64,000 nucleotides of DNA from assembly GCF_001690985.1 (NCBI RefSeq), contig NZ_MAJS01000026.1, positions 56,607 to 120,606 of the forward strand. Direction: 5' to 3'. The position numbers and the translations under genes were made by a program. The notes beneath the pieces are model-generated. The model was given only the letters and a program-made list of their open reading frames with translations, was not told the DNA's origin and ran no database searches. Positions 8,688-18,351 of the stretch are shown here, piece after piece; within the stretch, counting starts at the first letter, position 1; each line of letters begins with the position of its first letter. Origin of the DNA: Aliivibrio sp. 1S175. GTDB lineage: Bacteria; Pseudomonadota; Gammaproteobacteria; Enterobacterales; Vibrionaceae.

Positions 8688-9038
8688 ATGTCTAAGAAAG
8701 TGTATTGCATTGCCCAGTTTTTACCAAAAGAAGGCAAATTGGATGCATTGTTTTCTGTATTACAGAGCTTAGAGCCTAATACCATGCGTGAAGATGGTTG
8801 CTTACAATATACAGTAACTCGTCAGTTACAAAGTCCATTTGCTGAAGGCCAGAGCTTTCCTATTGCATTCAATGAGATTTGGTCTGATAACGTAGCGTTT
8901 GAAGCACATTGTCAGCGTGAAGAAATTAAGCAATTTTTCGAGCAGCAATGTATGGCAGAAGATGGGTTAGTGGATAAATGGAATGTATGTATTTATACCG
9001 ATGAACCGAGTAATTTTGATGCGCCGAAATTAGGTTGA
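8688..9038 (+). CDS. ABM-domain protein (YgiN-type quinol monooxygenase-like)
   Basis: A 116-residue protein of the antibiotic-biosynthesis-monooxygenase fold, a small ferredoxin-like barrel that often dimerises and oxidises quinol-type compounds without a cofactor. Family features seen are the first strand KVYCIAQFLPKEGKLDAL, the central MREDGCLQYTVTR, and FNEIWSDNVAFEAHCQREEIKQFF. The ATG is preceded by AAGGAG. It is monocistronic, with a terminator shared with dxs. The substrate cannot be deduced from the sequence. The fold assignment is fairly firm; enzymatic activity is an inference. Confidence 0.8.
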   Translation: MSKKVYCIAQFLPKEGKLDALFSVLQSLEPNTMREDGCLQYTVTRQLQSPFAEGQSFPIAFNEIWSDNVAFEAHCQREEIKQFFEQQCMAEDGLVDKWNVCIYTDEPSNFDAPKLG

Positions 9039-9060
9039 ATTTTACAATTATTGCATACAA

Positions 9061-9090
9061 AAAATGCCACAGAGTTGTGGCATTTTTATA
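9061..9090 (+). terminator. Bidirectional terminator between ABM gene and dxs
   Basis: A perfect 10-bp stem AAAATGCCAC / GTGGCATTTT with loop AGAGTT, A-rich on one side and T-rich on the other. It sits between convergent genes, so it can serve both. Confidence 0.88.
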
Positions 9091-9102
9091 AGGTGCGATT
9101 AA

Positions 9103-10986
9103 TTATAAGTCTAAATAATCTCTGATTTGTTTTTCGATACCTTTTGCATCTAAGCCTAATTCTGCATGCATTTCTTCTTGCGTACCTTGGTCAATGAACT
9201 CATCTGGTAACCCAAGTTGTAATACCGGTTTAATGAGGCGATGTTTCATTAAGAATTCAATGACACCAGAACCCGCGCCTCCAGAAATTGCATTTTCTTC
9301 AATGGTAACGAGAACATCATGGCTGGTTACTAATTCACAAAGCAATGCTTCATCTAATGGTTTAGCAAAGCGCATGTCTGCAACGGTAGCATCTAATTTT
9401 TCAGCTGCTTCTAAACTATTGTTTAAGAAGGTACCAAAGTTTAGAATAGCAACACGCTCGCCTTTTTCCGTTATTTTCGTTTCACGAACTAGACGTCCTT
9501 TACCTATTTCCAATGCTTGCATGTCGTTATTTACGTCAACACCCGTTGCACTGCCTCTTGGGTAGCGAACAGCACTTGGACCTGTATGTTTGTGGCCGGT
9601 ATAAAGCATTTGACGACATTCATTTTCGTCACTTGGTGTCATGATAACCATATTAGGAATGCAGCGCATAAAGCTGATATCAAATGCGCCTTGATGGGTT
9701 TGACCATCAGCACCAACTAGACCAGCACGGTCAATAGCAAACATGACGGGCAAATTCATAATAGCAACGTCATGGATAAGTTGATCATACCCTCGTTGTA
9801 AGAAAGTAGAGTAAATAGCAACGATTGGATTGTAGCCAGCAATCGCCATCCCACTCGCTAAGGTTACAGCGTGCTGCTCTGCAATCGCGGCATCAAAATA
9901 TTGGCTTGGAAATTCTTTAGAAAAACGAACCATACCAGACCCTTCACGCATAGCTGGTGTGATTGCCATTAATTTGTCATCGACTTTTGCCATATCGCAA
10001 AGGAAATCCCCAAAGATATTAGAGAATGTTGGCTTTCCTCCTGATGATTTTGGTAAAGAATTATTACTTGGGTCGAATTTTGGCACACCATGGTAGCTGA
10101 TAGGATCTTTTTCAGCGGGCTCGTAGCCTTTCCCTTTTTTAGTCATGATATGTAAAAACTGCGGTCCCTTAAGATTACGCATGTTTTTCAGTGTACGAAC
10201 TAATTCATTCACATCATGGCCATCGACAGGGCCAATATAATTAAAGCCTAGCTCTTCAAACATCGTTCCAGGAATAACCATTCCTTTGATATGTTCTTCA
10301 GTACGCTTAAGTAATTCTTTAATCGTAGGGGTACCAGAGAGTACTTTTTTACCACCTTCACGAATCGAAGTGTAGAAGCTTCCAGATAATACGCGAGCTA
10401 ATTGATTATTAAGCGCCCCAACGTTTTCTGAAATAGACATCTCATTGTCATTTAAGACGACTAACATATCTGGGTGAATATCACCGGCATGGTTCAATGC
10501 TTCAAAAGCCATTCCTGCCGTGATTGCCCCATCACCGATAACACTAACAACTTTACGGTTTGCTTGTTCTTTTTCAGCACAGATAGCCAAACCTAAAGCA
10601 GCACTGATAGACGTTGATGAATGACCTACCGATAATACGTCATATTCACTTTCATCACGCCATGGGAATGGGTGTAATCCACCTTTTTGTCGAATGGTTG
10701 CTAATTGCTCACGTCGACCAGTTAGGATCTTATGAGGGTAAGCTTGATGACCCACATCCCAGATCAATTGATCAAATGGCGTGTTATAGACGTAATGTAA
10801 GGCTACCGTTAATTCAACGACACCAAGACCAGAAGCTAAGTGACCGCTAGATTTACTCACCGAATTTAAAAGATAAGTACGTAACTCATCACATAAAGTA
10901 GGTAGGCTCTCTTTTGGTAAAGATCGTAATTCATCAGGCGTATTTGCCAAAGCCAGAATCGGGTATTTTGAAATATCTAGAGACAT
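9103..10986 (-). CDS. dxs: 1-deoxy-D-xylulose-5-phosphate synthase
   Basis: Thiamine-pyrophosphate enzyme that condenses pyruvate and glyceraldehyde 3-phosphate, the first step of the MEP isoprenoid pathway; DXP also feeds thiamine and pyridoxal synthesis. The 627-residue product has the usual length. It shows the TPP-binding [18 protein letters not shown] ... NDNEMSIS motif, the [12 protein letters not shown] region with its catalytic histidine, and the C-terminal transketolase domain ([27 protein letters not shown]). It lies 20 bases after ispA in the operon xseB-ispA-dxs, an order shared with E. coli. Confidence 0.97.
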   Translation of the reverse strand: MSLDISKYPILALANTPDELRSLPKESLPTLCDELRTYLLNSVSKSSGHLASGLGVVELTVALHYVYNTPFDQLIWDVGHQAYPHKILTGRREQLATIRQKGGLHPFPWRDESEYDVLSVGHSSTSISAALGLAICAEKEQANRKVVSVIGDGAITAGMAFEALNHAGDIHPDMLVVLNDNEMSISENVGALNNQLARVLSGSFYTSIREGGKKVLSGTPTIKELLKRTEEHIKGMVIPGTMFEELGFNYIGPVDGHDVNELVRTLKNMRNLKGPQFLHIMTKKGKGYEPAEKDPISYHGVPKFDPSNNSLPKSSGGKPTFSNIFGDFLCDMAKVDDKLMAITPAMREGSGMVRFSKEFPSQYFDAAIAEQHAVTLASGMAIAGYNPIVAIYSTFLQRGYDQLIHDVAIMNLPVMFAIDRAGLVGADGQTHQGAFDISFMRCIPNMVIMTPSDENECRQMLYTGHKHTGPSAVRYPRGSATGVDVNNDMQALEIGKGRLVRETKITEKGERVAILNFGTFLNNSLEAAEKLDATVADMRFAKPLDEALLCELVTSHDVLVTIEENAISGGAGSGVIEFLMKHRLIKPVLQLGLPDEFIDQGTQEEMHAELGLDAKGIEKQIRDYLDL

Positions 10987-11006
10987 AGTATTAGCGCTTA
11001 TCTGTT

Positions 11007-11903
11007 TTAGTTTTTACGCTCAATGACGTATTGGGCGAACGCTTGCATTGCATCCGTATTATAAGGGATATCATTCAACGCATTAATAGCTGTTTGGTAT
11101 AACTGCTCTGCTTTATGTTTTGCACCGTCAAGGCCAAGTAAAGCTGGGTAGGTACTCTTCTCTAATTCTAGATCAGAACCTTGTGGTTTTCCGAGTGTTT
11201 CTGTATCGCTAATGATATCTAAAATATCATCTTGAACTTGAAAGGCTAAGCCAATTGCATCGGCGTATTTTTCAAGTTGAGGAAGAATTGCTTTGCCTTT
11301 TTCACCTGCGCATAATGCACCCAGCTGAATGGCACTTTTCATTAATGCCCCTGTTTTATGAGCATGTATTTGTTCTAAAGCGGCAAGGTTTACTAATTTA
11401 CCTTCCGCTTGTAGGTCAAGAGATTGCCCCATGCACATTCCAGATGCACCGGATGCTTTTGATAACACTCTGATCATATCTATTCGTGATGATTCAGCCT
11501 CTGCCGAAAAAAAGCCGTTTGCCAAAATTTCAAAGGCTAAGGTTTGCAATGCATCACCCGCAAGAATAGCGGTCGCTTCGTCAAATTTAATATGACAAGT
11601 CGCATGGCCACGACGTAAATTATCATTATCCATAGCGGGTAAATCATCATGGATTAAGGAGTAAGAATGAATACATTCTACGGCCGCTGCTGCATCATCA
11701 GAGTGCTCTGCGCTAACGCCTAGCATATTTGCTGTAATGTAGACAAGATAAGGTCGTGCGCGCTTACCCCCTAATAACAATGCGTATTTCATTGCTTCAG
11801 TAAGAGGCTGTTGCTGTATTTCTATTTTTTCAAGCCATTGATGCAAGTGATCAATATTACGTTGCTGAAAAATAGGTAATTGGTGTTTAAGTGAATCAGT
11901 CAT
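11007..11903 (-). CDS. ispA: Farnesyl diphosphate synthase (polyprenyl synthetase)
   Basis: Adds isopentenyl diphosphate to dimethylallyl and geranyl diphosphate to make farnesyl diphosphate, the precursor of quinones and undecaprenyl phosphate. I use the ATG at 11903 (298 residues, MTDSLKHQL), which overlaps the xseB stop by 8 bases; a start four codons upstream is possible. The two aspartate-rich metal motifs are present: [14 protein letters not shown] near residue 85 and DDILD near 225. The [10 protein letters not shown] motif is also seen. It is part of xseB-ispA-dxs. Confidence 0.95.
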   Translation of the reverse strand: MTDSLKHQLPIFQQRNIDHLHQWLEKIEIQQQPLTEAMKYALLLGGKRARPYLVYITANMLGVSAEHSDDAAAAVECIHSYSLIHDDLPAMDNDNLRRGHATCHIKFDEATAILAGDALQTLAFEILANGFFSAEAESSRIDMIRVLSKASGASGMCMGQSLDLQAEGKLVNLAALEQIHAHKTGALMKSAIQLGALCAGEKGKAILPQLEKYADAIGLAFQVQDDILDIISDTETLGKPQGSDLELEKSTYPALLGLDGAKHKAEQLYQTAINALNDIPYNTDAMQAFAQYVIERKN

Positions 11904-12138
11904 TATCAGTATCAAAAGGCGTTAATTCAGCATTATCATCAGCTTGTAAAAGTATATCGACACGTTGTTCAGCATCGGTTAGTTTTTCTTGCCCAGCTCT
12001 TGCTAATGCGATGCCACGCTCAAATTTCTTTAATGCATCTTCAAGAGGCAAGTCGCCACTTTCTAATTGATTTACGACAGAATCTAATTCTTCTATTGCC
12101 GCTTCAAATGATAAATTTTCCGGTTTTTTTACAGCCAT
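11896..12138 (-). CDS. xseB: Exodeoxyribonuclease VII small subunit
   Basis: The 80-residue small subunit of exonuclease VII, which with XseA degrades single-stranded DNA. It has the family core SFEAAIEELDSVVNQLESGDLPLEDALKKFERGIAL, a helical hairpin with conserved LE and G-D-LPL residues. It is first gene of the operon with ispA and dxs and overlaps ispA by 8 bases. Its promoter must lie in the 277-base space shared divergently with pomA. Confidence 0.94.
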   Translation of the reverse strand: MAVKKPENLSFEAAIEELDSVVNQLESGDLPLEDALKKFERGIALARAGQEKLTDAEQRVDILLQADDNAELTPFDTDND

Positions 12139-12415
12139 AATGATTCACTCTTAAAATGATCCAAGAAAGGTAACTCAGAGAGCTTAAAGGGTCAATTGAA
12201 CTGGTGATAAAGTGATACATAAAAGTAAAATTTAACGAATAGGGGTTATTTTTCAAACAATATAGCAATGAAGTAATCTTTTTTGATAAAAAAATTAAAC
12301 CATTCATTTCTTTGGTCGATAAGAAAGAAGCGGCAAAAAAATGATGATATTTATGGCTTAATTTTTGCTTAGCTAATTATAGATAAACACAAGTAGCAAG
12401 ATAGGGGAACGCTCT

Positions 12416-13180
12416 GTGGATTTAGCAACGTTAATAGGCTTAGTTGGTAGTTTTGCATTTATTATTATGGCAATGGTACTGGCAGGTGGTTTAGCCATTT
12501 TTATGGACACAACATCGGTTCTTATCGTATTTGGCGGTTCTATCTTTGTAGTACTAATGAAATTTACGGTGGGCCAATTTTTTGGCGCAGGTAAGATCGC
12601 CGTTAAAGCATTTATATTTAAAACAGATGAACCTGTTGATTTAATAGTCACTATTGTTGAAATGGCAGATGCTGCGCGTAAAGGCGGTTTTCTGGCATTG
12701 GAAGAAAAAGAGATCAGCAATTCATTTATGCAAAAAGGCATCGATTTATTAGTTGATGGTCATGACGCAGAAGTGGTTAAGGCCACATTACAAAAAGACA
12801 TTGCATTAACTAATGAGCGTCACGAAAAAGGGGTTGGTGTATTTACCGCTTTTGGTGATGTAGCTCCTGCAATGGGTATGATTGGTACCCTTATCGGTCT
12901 AGTGGGGATGTTGTCTAACATGGATGACCCTAAATCGATTGGTCCAGCAATGGCGGTTGCACTACTAACTACATTATATGGTTCTGTTATCTCAAATATG
13001 ATTGCATTCCCTATTGCACATAAATTGGAATTACGAAAAGAACAAGAAAAATTAAATCGCCGTTTGATTCTTGATGGTATTTTAGCTATTCAAGATGGTC
13101 AGAATCCACGAGTTATTGATAGTTATTTACGTAACTACTTAAACGAGAAAAAACGCGTTGTTGATACTGGCGAAGAATAG
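12416..13180 (+). CDS. pomA: PomA/MotA: flagellar motor stator, sodium type
   Basis: Stator subunit of the Na+-driven polar flagellar motor, with PomB forming the ion channel in the inner membrane. The 254-residue protein has four membrane segments (about 5-25, 30-50, 145-165, 180-200), conserved GMIGTLIGLVGMLSNM, and the charged cytoplasmic loop AARKGGFLALEEKE before helix 3. The start is GTG with AGGGGAA upstream, giving MDLATLIGLVG. pomB follows after 11 bases. The PomA name rather than MotA is by similarity to Vibrio proteins and the Na+-based energetics implied by nqr. Confidence 0.94.
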   Translation: MDLATLIGLVGSFAFIIMAMVLAGGLAIFMDTTSVLIVFGGSIFVVLMKFTVGQFFGAGKIAVKAFIFKTDEPVDLIVTIVEMADAARKGGFLALEEKEISNSFMQKGIDLLVDGHDAEVVKATLQKDIALTNERHEKGVGVFTAFGDVAPAMGMIGTLIGLVGMLSNMDDPKSIGPAMAVALLTTLYGSVISNMIAFPIAHKLELRKEQEKLNRRLILDGILAIQDGQNPRVIDSYLRNYLNEKKRVVDTGEE

Positions 13181-13191
13181 ACTAGGAGCTT

Positions 13192-14121
13192 ATGATGGAA
13201 GATGAAGATAAGTGTAAATGTCCTCCTGGTTCCCCTATATGGATGGCAACATTTGCTGACTTAGCAACACTATTAATGTGTTTCTTCGTATTATTACTTT
13301 CTTTCTCTGAAATGGACGTATTGAAATTTAAGCAAATTGCGGGTTCGATGAAATTTGCGTTTGGTGTTCAGAATGTTCTTGAAGTAAAGGATATTCCAAA
13401 AGGAACGAGTGTTATTGCACAAGAGTTTCGCCCGGGTCGCCCTGAGCCAACACCAATTGAAGTGATTATGCAGCAAACGATAGATATTCCTCAGAAAACA
13501 TTAGATTTTCATGATGGAGAGTCAGATCGTGCCGGAGGTACTAAGCGTGAATCAGGAAAGCAAACCGGGGGGGAATCATCTTCTACGTCTACGCAAACGA
13601 GTTCACAAAGCGAATCTGAATCGCAAAGTCAAAGCCAGTCGCAACAAGAGTTGGAAGAAATCATAAAAAAAGCGTTAGAGCGCGAGATCGATGATGGGGC
13701 GTTGGAAGTTGAAAATCTAGGGCAACAATTAGTGATTCGAATTCGTGAAAAAGGCGCTTTCCCTGCGGGGTCGGCTTTCTTGCAACCTAAATTTCGACCA
13801 TTAATACGTCAAATCGGAGAGTTAGTAAAAGATGTTCCTGGGATTATTCGAGTTTCAGGACATACTGATAATCAACCAATAGAATCAGAGTTATATCGCT
13901 CTAATTGGGATTTGTCCGCTCAACGAGCAGTCTCTGTTGCCCATGAAATGATCCGAGTAAAAGGGTTTGATAGTGAGCGTTTAAGAGTACGAGGAATGGC
14001 ATCAACAGAGCCATTAGTACCGAATAAATCGGCAGCGCAGCGTGCACGTAACCGTCGTGTTGAAATCAGTATTATGCAAGGTAAGCCTCATGAAAGTGAT
14101 GAAGTACCAAGCGCCCAGTAA
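13192..14121 (+). CDS. pomB: PomB/MotB: flagellar stator with OmpA-like peptidoglycan anchor
   Basis: Second stator subunit; anchors the channel to peptidoglycan. Of 309 residues, one membrane helix at about 17-40 holds the ion-binding aspartate D23 in TFADLATLLMCFF. The OmpA C-terminal domain (about 200-300) has RVSGHTDNQPI and RARNRRVEI. Between them is a low-complexity Ser/Gln/Glu-rich stretch (about 124-155), likely a flexible linker. Two tandem ATGs start the gene after an AGGAG site; either may be used. The same operon contains pomA, and a terminator follows. Confidence 0.94.
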   Translation: MMEDEDKCKCPPGSPIWMATFADLATLLMCFFVLLLSFSEMDVLKFKQIAGSMKFAFGVQNVLEVKDIPKGTSVIAQEFRPGRPEPTPIEVIMQQTIDIPQKTLDFHDGESDRAGGTKRESGKQTGGESSSTSTQTSSQSESESQSQSQSQQELEEIIKKALEREIDDGALEVENLGQQLVIRIREKGAFPAGSAFLQPKFRPLIRQIGELVKDVPGIIRVSGHTDNQPIESELYRSNWDLSAQRAVSVAHEMIRVKGFDSERLRVRGMASTEPLVPNKSAAQRARNRRVEISIMQGKPHESDEVPSAQ

Positions 14122-14149
14122 TTACGTTCTTATAAATAGATAATGCAGA

Positions 14150-14183
14150 AAGGCGAGTTGAATTAGCAACTCGCCTTTTTTTT
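14150..14183 (+). terminator. Terminator after pomB
   Basis: An 11-bp perfect stem AAGGCGAGTTG / CAACTCGCCTT, loop AATTAG, then a T tract. It ends the pomAB transcript. Confidence 0.9.
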
Positions 14184-14273
14184 CGGTATAATCTTGCGCC
14201 TTAGATTAGGGCTCAGCCAATCTAATCTTATTATATTTATTTGATCGTTACTCCACATCAGTGAAGCCTATAT

Positions 14274-15722
14274 ATGAAGTTTATCGTTAAGCCACACCCA
14301 GAAGTTTTTGTTAAAAGTGATTCAGTACGTAAGCGTTTTATTCGTATTCTTGAAACGAATTTACGCAGTATCATTAAACGCGATACAAAAGGCGTTGAAG
14401 TGATTAATCGTCGTGATTACATTGAAGTTTCAGGTCTTGACGGCACATACCGTAATGAAGTGCTTACGGCAGTAACTCATACTCCAGGTATTCACCATGT
14501 ATTAGAAGTTAAGCAAACTGAATTTACAGATATGCATAACATCTATGAACAATGTTTAGAAATGAACCGTGAGATCATTGAAGGCAAAACCTTCTGTGTT
14601 CGTGTGAAGCGTCGCGGTACTCATCCATTTACCTCTATTGAGTTAGAGCGTTACGTGGGTGGCGGCTTAAACCAAGCGGTTGAGTCTGCAAAAGTTCGAT
14701 TAAAAAATCCTGACGTCACTGTTAAGTTTGAAGTCGAAAACGAAAAACTAAACTTAGTGATTGCTCGTCATAAAGGTCTTGGTGGTTTCCCTCTTGGTAC
14801 TCAAGAAGATGTATTAAGCCTTATCTCTGGCGGCTTTGATTCAGGCGTATCAAGTTACCTACATATCAAGCGTGGTTCAAAAGTACATTACTTGTTCTTC
14901 AACCTAGGTGGCCCAGCTCACGAAATTGGTGTTAAACAAGTTTCTCATTTCTTATGGAAGAAATACGGTTCATCTGCAAAAGTAAAATTCATCGCAGTTG
15001 ATTTTGAACCTGTTGTTGCTGAGATCCTTGAAAAAGTAGACGACGGCCAGATGGGTGTTATCCTGAAACGTATGTTTATGCGAGCAGGAGGCATGGTTGC
15101 AGAGAAATTAGGTATTCAAGGTTTGGCTACTGGTGAGGCGCTAGGTCAAGTATCAAGCCAAACACTAACGAACTTGCGCCATATTGATAATGTAACCGAT
15201 ACATTGATCCTTCGTCCGCTAATTAACTGGGATAAAGAAGATATCATTAATGTTGCTCGTGAAATTGGAACAGAGGATTTTGCTAAAACAATGCCTGAGT
15301 ATTGTGGTGTGATTTCTAAAAAACCAACGATCAAAGCTGAAAAATTAAAATTAGAGAAAGAAGAAGCTAAATTTGATTTCTCTATTCTTGACCAAGTAAT
15401 CTACGATGCTCGTGTAATGGATATTCGAGCGATTGAAACAGAAAGCCAAGAGCAAGCACCAGAAGTTGAAATGGTTTCTGAGTTAGGCTCTGATGTTGTC
15501 GTTCTTGATATTCGTAGCTCTGAAGAAGAAGATGCGAACCCATTAGAGATTGAGGGTGTAGAAGTTAAGCATTTGCCTTTCTTTAAGATAGCGACTCAAT
15601 TTGGTGATTTAGACCAATCAAAAGAATATTTATTATACTGTGAACGCGGTGTAATGAGCCGTCTTCAAGCATTATTGCTAATCGACAATGGCTATAAGAA
15701 TGTAAAAGTATACCGTCCATAG
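14274..15722 (+). CDS. thiI: tRNA 4-thiouridine / thiazole sulfurtransferase ThiI
   Basis: Transfers sulfur from IscS to uridine-8 of tRNA and to the thiamine thiazole pathway. The 482-residue protein has an N-terminal THUMP domain (about 60-165), a PP-loop ATPase with SGGFDS at 185-190, and a C-terminal rhodanese domain (about 405-482). The two cysteines essential in E. coli occur at the same positions: C344 in EYCGVISKK and C456 in YCERGVMSR. In E. coli thiI neighbours yajL and panE; here a LysR/EamA pair lies in between. Confidence 0.96.
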   Translation: MKFIVKPHPEVFVKSDSVRKRFIRILETNLRSIIKRDTKGVEVINRRDYIEVSGLDGTYRNEVLTAVTHTPGIHHVLEVKQTEFTDMHNIYEQCLEMNREIIEGKTFCVRVKRRGTHPFTSIELERYVGGGLNQAVESAKVRLKNPDVTVKFEVENEKLNLVIARHKGLGGFPLGTQEDVLSLISGGFDSGVSSYLHIKRGSKVHYLFFNLGGPAHEIGVKQVSHFLWKKYGSSAKVKFIAVDFEPVVAEILEKVDDGQMGVILKRMFMRAGGMVAEKLGIQGLATGEALGQVSSQTLTNLRHIDNVTDTLILRPLINWDKEDIINVAREIGTEDFAKTMPEYCGVISKKPTIKAEKLKLEKEEAKFDFSILDQVIYDARVMDIRAIETESQEQAPEVEMVSELGSDVVVLDIRSSEEEDANPLEIEGVEVKHLPFFKIATQFGDLDQSKEYLLYCERGVMSRLQALLLIDNGYKNVKVYRP

Positions 15723-15754
15723 ATTACGGTCTCTTTATTCATTAAGTAATTCCT

Positions 15755-15785
15755 AAAGGGAGCTGATTATTCAGTTCCCTTTTTT
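15755..15785 (+). terminator. Bidirectional terminator between thiI and the LysR gene
   Basis: A 12-bp stem (AAAGGGAGCTGA / TCAGTTCCCTTT, one G-U pair) with loop TTAT, followed by T residues. The LysR gene's stop codon (15767-15769) lies inside the hairpin, so the convergent genes share it. Confidence 0.85.
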
Positions 15786-16708
15786 ATTGTTGTATTTTTT
15801 ATTTTGAATTGCTGGGTAATGAAATCAATAAAAACTCTTAAACGATTAGGCATGTGTTTACTTTTTATAAACTGGATCATGACATCGCCATGATAGCTTC
15901 CTTTAAGCTTCCACTCTGGCAATACTTCGATTAATTCCCCTTTTTTGATTTTGTTATCTACAACAAAATTAGGAAAAACCCCAATGCCAAAATGATGCAT
16001 AACGGCATCAAGTCGCATTTCTGTGTGGTTGACAATAAATCGGCCATTTACATTGATAGTAAATGACTCGGAGCCCTGCTGTAGTGTCCATTCATTATCA
16101 TGAAGGTTTTCTCCAAGATACAAGCATTCATGATTGGCTAGTTGTTTCGGATGAGTTAGTTTTCCTTTTTTTGTTATGTACTCTGGAGTGGCGCAAAGAA
16201 TGAGATCTACCGTGTCGATTACTTTTGCGACGAGATGTTCTTGTGGTTGGTTGGTTAACTTGAAAATCAAATCAAGGTTGTCATGGAGAGGATCGCAAGA
16301 TTGGTCCGTTACTTTTATTTGAAGCTTTATATTTGGATAACGGTCGACAAAATCAATCAATATTGGCTGTAAAACCTGCTTACCAAAGGCCTTCGGGGTT
16401 GCAATTCTTAGTATGCCTTCAATTTTAGTATTGTTGCTATCTGAAGCATGAATCGCCTCTTGTGCGTTCTCAATGATGTTTTTGCAATAATTGTATGTTT
16501 CTTTTCCCGCAATTGTCAGAGTTTGTTTCCGTGTGGTTCTTTCTAACAACGTAATATTTAACGCATTCTCAAGTCGAGAGATCTGACGACTTACCCCTGA
16601 TGGAGTCATATCAAGAGTGACTGCGGCTTTAGTGAAGCTTTCAGATTCGACAACTGTCACAAAGGCAGCCATATCAGGTAATAACGCTATAAGTTTATTT
16701 ATGTCCAT
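15767..16708 (-). CDS. LysR-family transcriptional regulator
   Basis: A 313-residue LysR regulator. The N-terminal winged helix-turn-helix (about 10-70) contains FVTVVESESFTKAAVTLDMTPSGVSRQISRLE. The effector-binding domain starts near GILRIATPKAFGKQVL (about 98) and resembles the CrgA/AaeR type. It is divergent from the EamA transporter gene with 112 bases between starts, the classic arrangement for a LysR protein controlling its neighbour. The effector is unknown. Both genes of this pair are somewhat more AT-rich than thiI and panE around them. Confidence 0.9.
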   Translation of the reverse strand: MDINKLIALLPDMAAFVTVVESESFTKAAVTLDMTPSGVSRQISRLENALNITLLERTTRKQTLTIAGKETYNYCKNIIENAQEAIHASDSNNTKIEGILRIATPKAFGKQVLQPILIDFVDRYPNIKLQIKVTDQSCDPLHDNLDLIFKLTNQPQEHLVAKVIDTVDLILCATPEYITKKGKLTHPKQLANHECLYLGENLHDNEWTLQQGSESFTINVNGRFIVNHTEMRLDAVMHHFGIGVFPNFVVDNKIKKGELIEVLPEWKLKGSYHGDVMIQFIKSKHMPNRLRVFIDFITQQFKIKNTTIKKGTE

Positions 16709-16820
16709 CAGTCACAAAAGATTTGATTTAAGAGGGGATTATTTAACCTATCAGTTTCCAGTATGTTAGTGCAAATAAGGATGTGGGTTATGTTATCTCG
16801 CAAGAAAAAAGAGAGTGTCT

Positions 16821-17720
16821 ATGGAAGGCAATGTAATAAGAGAATCATGGATGAGCGTGAATCGATATTTACCAACGGCGATGTTATTACTTGTCGCTAT
16901 TTTTTGGGGAACAAGTTATGGCATTGGAAAAGAAGCATTGTTGTTCACTACTGTCGTTGTCTTTTTGGTCATTCGATTTTTAATGACAACGCTAGTGTTA
17001 TTGCCCATTGTTATTTATCAAAGAAATTATAGGAATTGGACATCTGTACTCCCTACAGGTGTTGTTTTGTTTTTGATTTTTGTATGTGAGACTTACGGTA
17101 TTAAAAATACAACGGCGTCTAATGCGGCATTTCTTATCAGTTTGTTTGTTGTCTTTACGCCGGTTATAGAGTGGGTGGTAAATAAAAAAAAGCCGAGTAA
17201 CCAGCTATTTTTATTGTCTTTTATTTCTATTGCTGGGGTTTTTCTATTAACGAACAATAATATAAATCAACTAAAAATGAACATTGGTGATGCTCTTATG
17301 TTGATGGCTGCTTTGTTAAGAGGGGCTATGGTTGTTTATACTAAAAAGATAATGGTTGATAAGGAGGTGGATCCAATATTAGTTACTATGGTTCAAGCGA
17401 GTGTTGTGTCTGTTCTCTCTATCATTTTACTTTTTTCGATTAATGGTACTGAATTTATTCAGTTGATACCGGTAGAGCCGTCTTTTTGGTTTCTGATAAT
17501 GTATCTTGTTTTATTTTGTACTGTGTTTGCATTTTATGCTCAAAATTACAGTGTTCAGAAAATGTCACCGACTAGAGTCTCTATCTTAATGGGAAGTGAG
17601 CCTATATTTGGTGCTCTGTTTGCTTTTTTATGGTTGAGTGAAAGCTTTTCCATGCTTCAAATGGCAGGGGCGACTCTTATTCTTATCGTTACGTTTATGG
17701 TGACCAAAAATAAAACATAG
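16821..17720 (+). CDS. EamA/DMT-family transporter
   Basis: A roughly 299-residue drug/metabolite-type permease with ten hydrophobic segments arranged as two EamA repeats; the first repeat has LLLVAIFWGTSYGIGKEAL and the second repeat ends LGALFAFLWLSESFSMLQM-like family motifs (observed GALFAFLWLSES). Such proteins export amino acids, metabolites or drugs; the substrate cannot be read from the sequence. I use ATG 16821 after GAGAG; ATG 16851 is an alternative. Likely controlled by the divergent LysR gene. Confidence 0.88.
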   Translation: MEGNVIRESWMSVNRYLPTAMLLLVAIFWGTSYGIGKEALLFTTVVVFLVIRFLMTTLVLLPIVIYQRNYRNWTSVLPTGVVLFLIFVCETYGIKNTTASNAAFLISLFVVFTPVIEWVVNKKKPSNQLFLLSFISIAGVFLLTNNNINQLKMNIGDALMLMAALLRGAMVVYTKKIMVDKEVDPILVTMVQASVVSVLSIILLFSINGTEFIQLIPVEPSFWFLIMYLVLFCTVFAFYAQNYSVQKMSPTRVSILMGSEPIFGALFAFLWLSESFSMLQMAGATLILIVTFMVTKNKT

Positions 17721-17755
17721 CGCCTGATTATTATCCGCGCTATGTTCTTTTCTTT
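17714..17755 (+). terminator. Terminator after EamA gene (convergent with yajL)
   Basis: A perfect 10-bp stem AACATAGCGC / GCGCTATGTT with a 13-base loop, then CTTTTCTTT. The 5' arm overlaps the end of the EamA gene. Confidence 0.7.
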
Positions 17756-17760
17756 AACGT

Positions 17761-18351
17761 CTAAATTTTATGATAATTTAATGTAGGGAGAGTCCCCAGC
17801 TCTGTTGCTAATTGAGCGGTCAGTTCTTTTCCACCAAATTGTGTCACTATTTCCATAGCAAATTCGAGAGCAGAGCCTGGGCCTTGACTTGTAATTAGGT
17901 TATTTAGCACATCGGTAAATACCCGCTTAACTCGGCGATTTTGTTCTGGAATATGGTGCATTAGTGCAGGGTAACAGGTCATTAAAGCGGCAGGGTAGAT
18001 GTTATGATGTTGGAGTACAATAGCAGGTGCCGCGCAAATTGCTGCAACCCATTTACCATCGTCTTTTTGTTGCTTTAGTAGCTCAATTAATAATGTGCTA
18101 TCGCGGAAGTTTTCAGAACCTTTTAACCCACCAGGAAGAACGATACAGTTAAATTCCTCATCCGCCACATCGACTAATTTTACGTCAGCAGTTAGCATAA
18201 CTCGCTGTGCGGCTTTCATTGTTAAAGAGCCATCAAATGCGGTGCTAGCAATCGTAACATCAAATTTAGCGCGCTCTAGGATATCTATCACGGTAATCGC
18301 TTCTAGCTCTTCTGTTCCAGGAGCTAGGCAAACTAGAATTTTAGTAGTCAT
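17761..18351 (-). CDS. yajL: YajL/DJ-1 family protein
   Basis: A 196-residue member of the DJ-1/PfpI superfamily, closest to E. coli YajL, a protein linked to oxidative-stress protection and glyoxal/protein deglycation (the latter debated). It has the nucleophile cysteine C106 in AAICAAPA and the upstream glutamate in PGTEELEA (about 11-18). The gene overlaps panE by four bases (ATGA), so it is translated downstream of it. Pairing with panE is also seen in E. coli. Confidence 0.92.
   Translation of the reverse strand: MTTKILVCLAPGTEELEAITVIDILERAKFDVTIASTAFDGSLTMKAAQRVMLTADVKLVDVADEEFNCIVLPGGLKGSENFRDSTLLIELLKQQKDDGKWVAAICAAPAIVLQHHNIYPAALMTCYPALMHHIPEQNRRVKRVFTDVLNNLITSQGPGSALEFAMEIVTQFGGKELTAQLATELGTLPTLNYHKI

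Noticed and set aside
16763..17032. 89-codon frame overlapping the EamA transporter start
   Set aside because: It is in another frame of a clear membrane-protein gene and has no family features.
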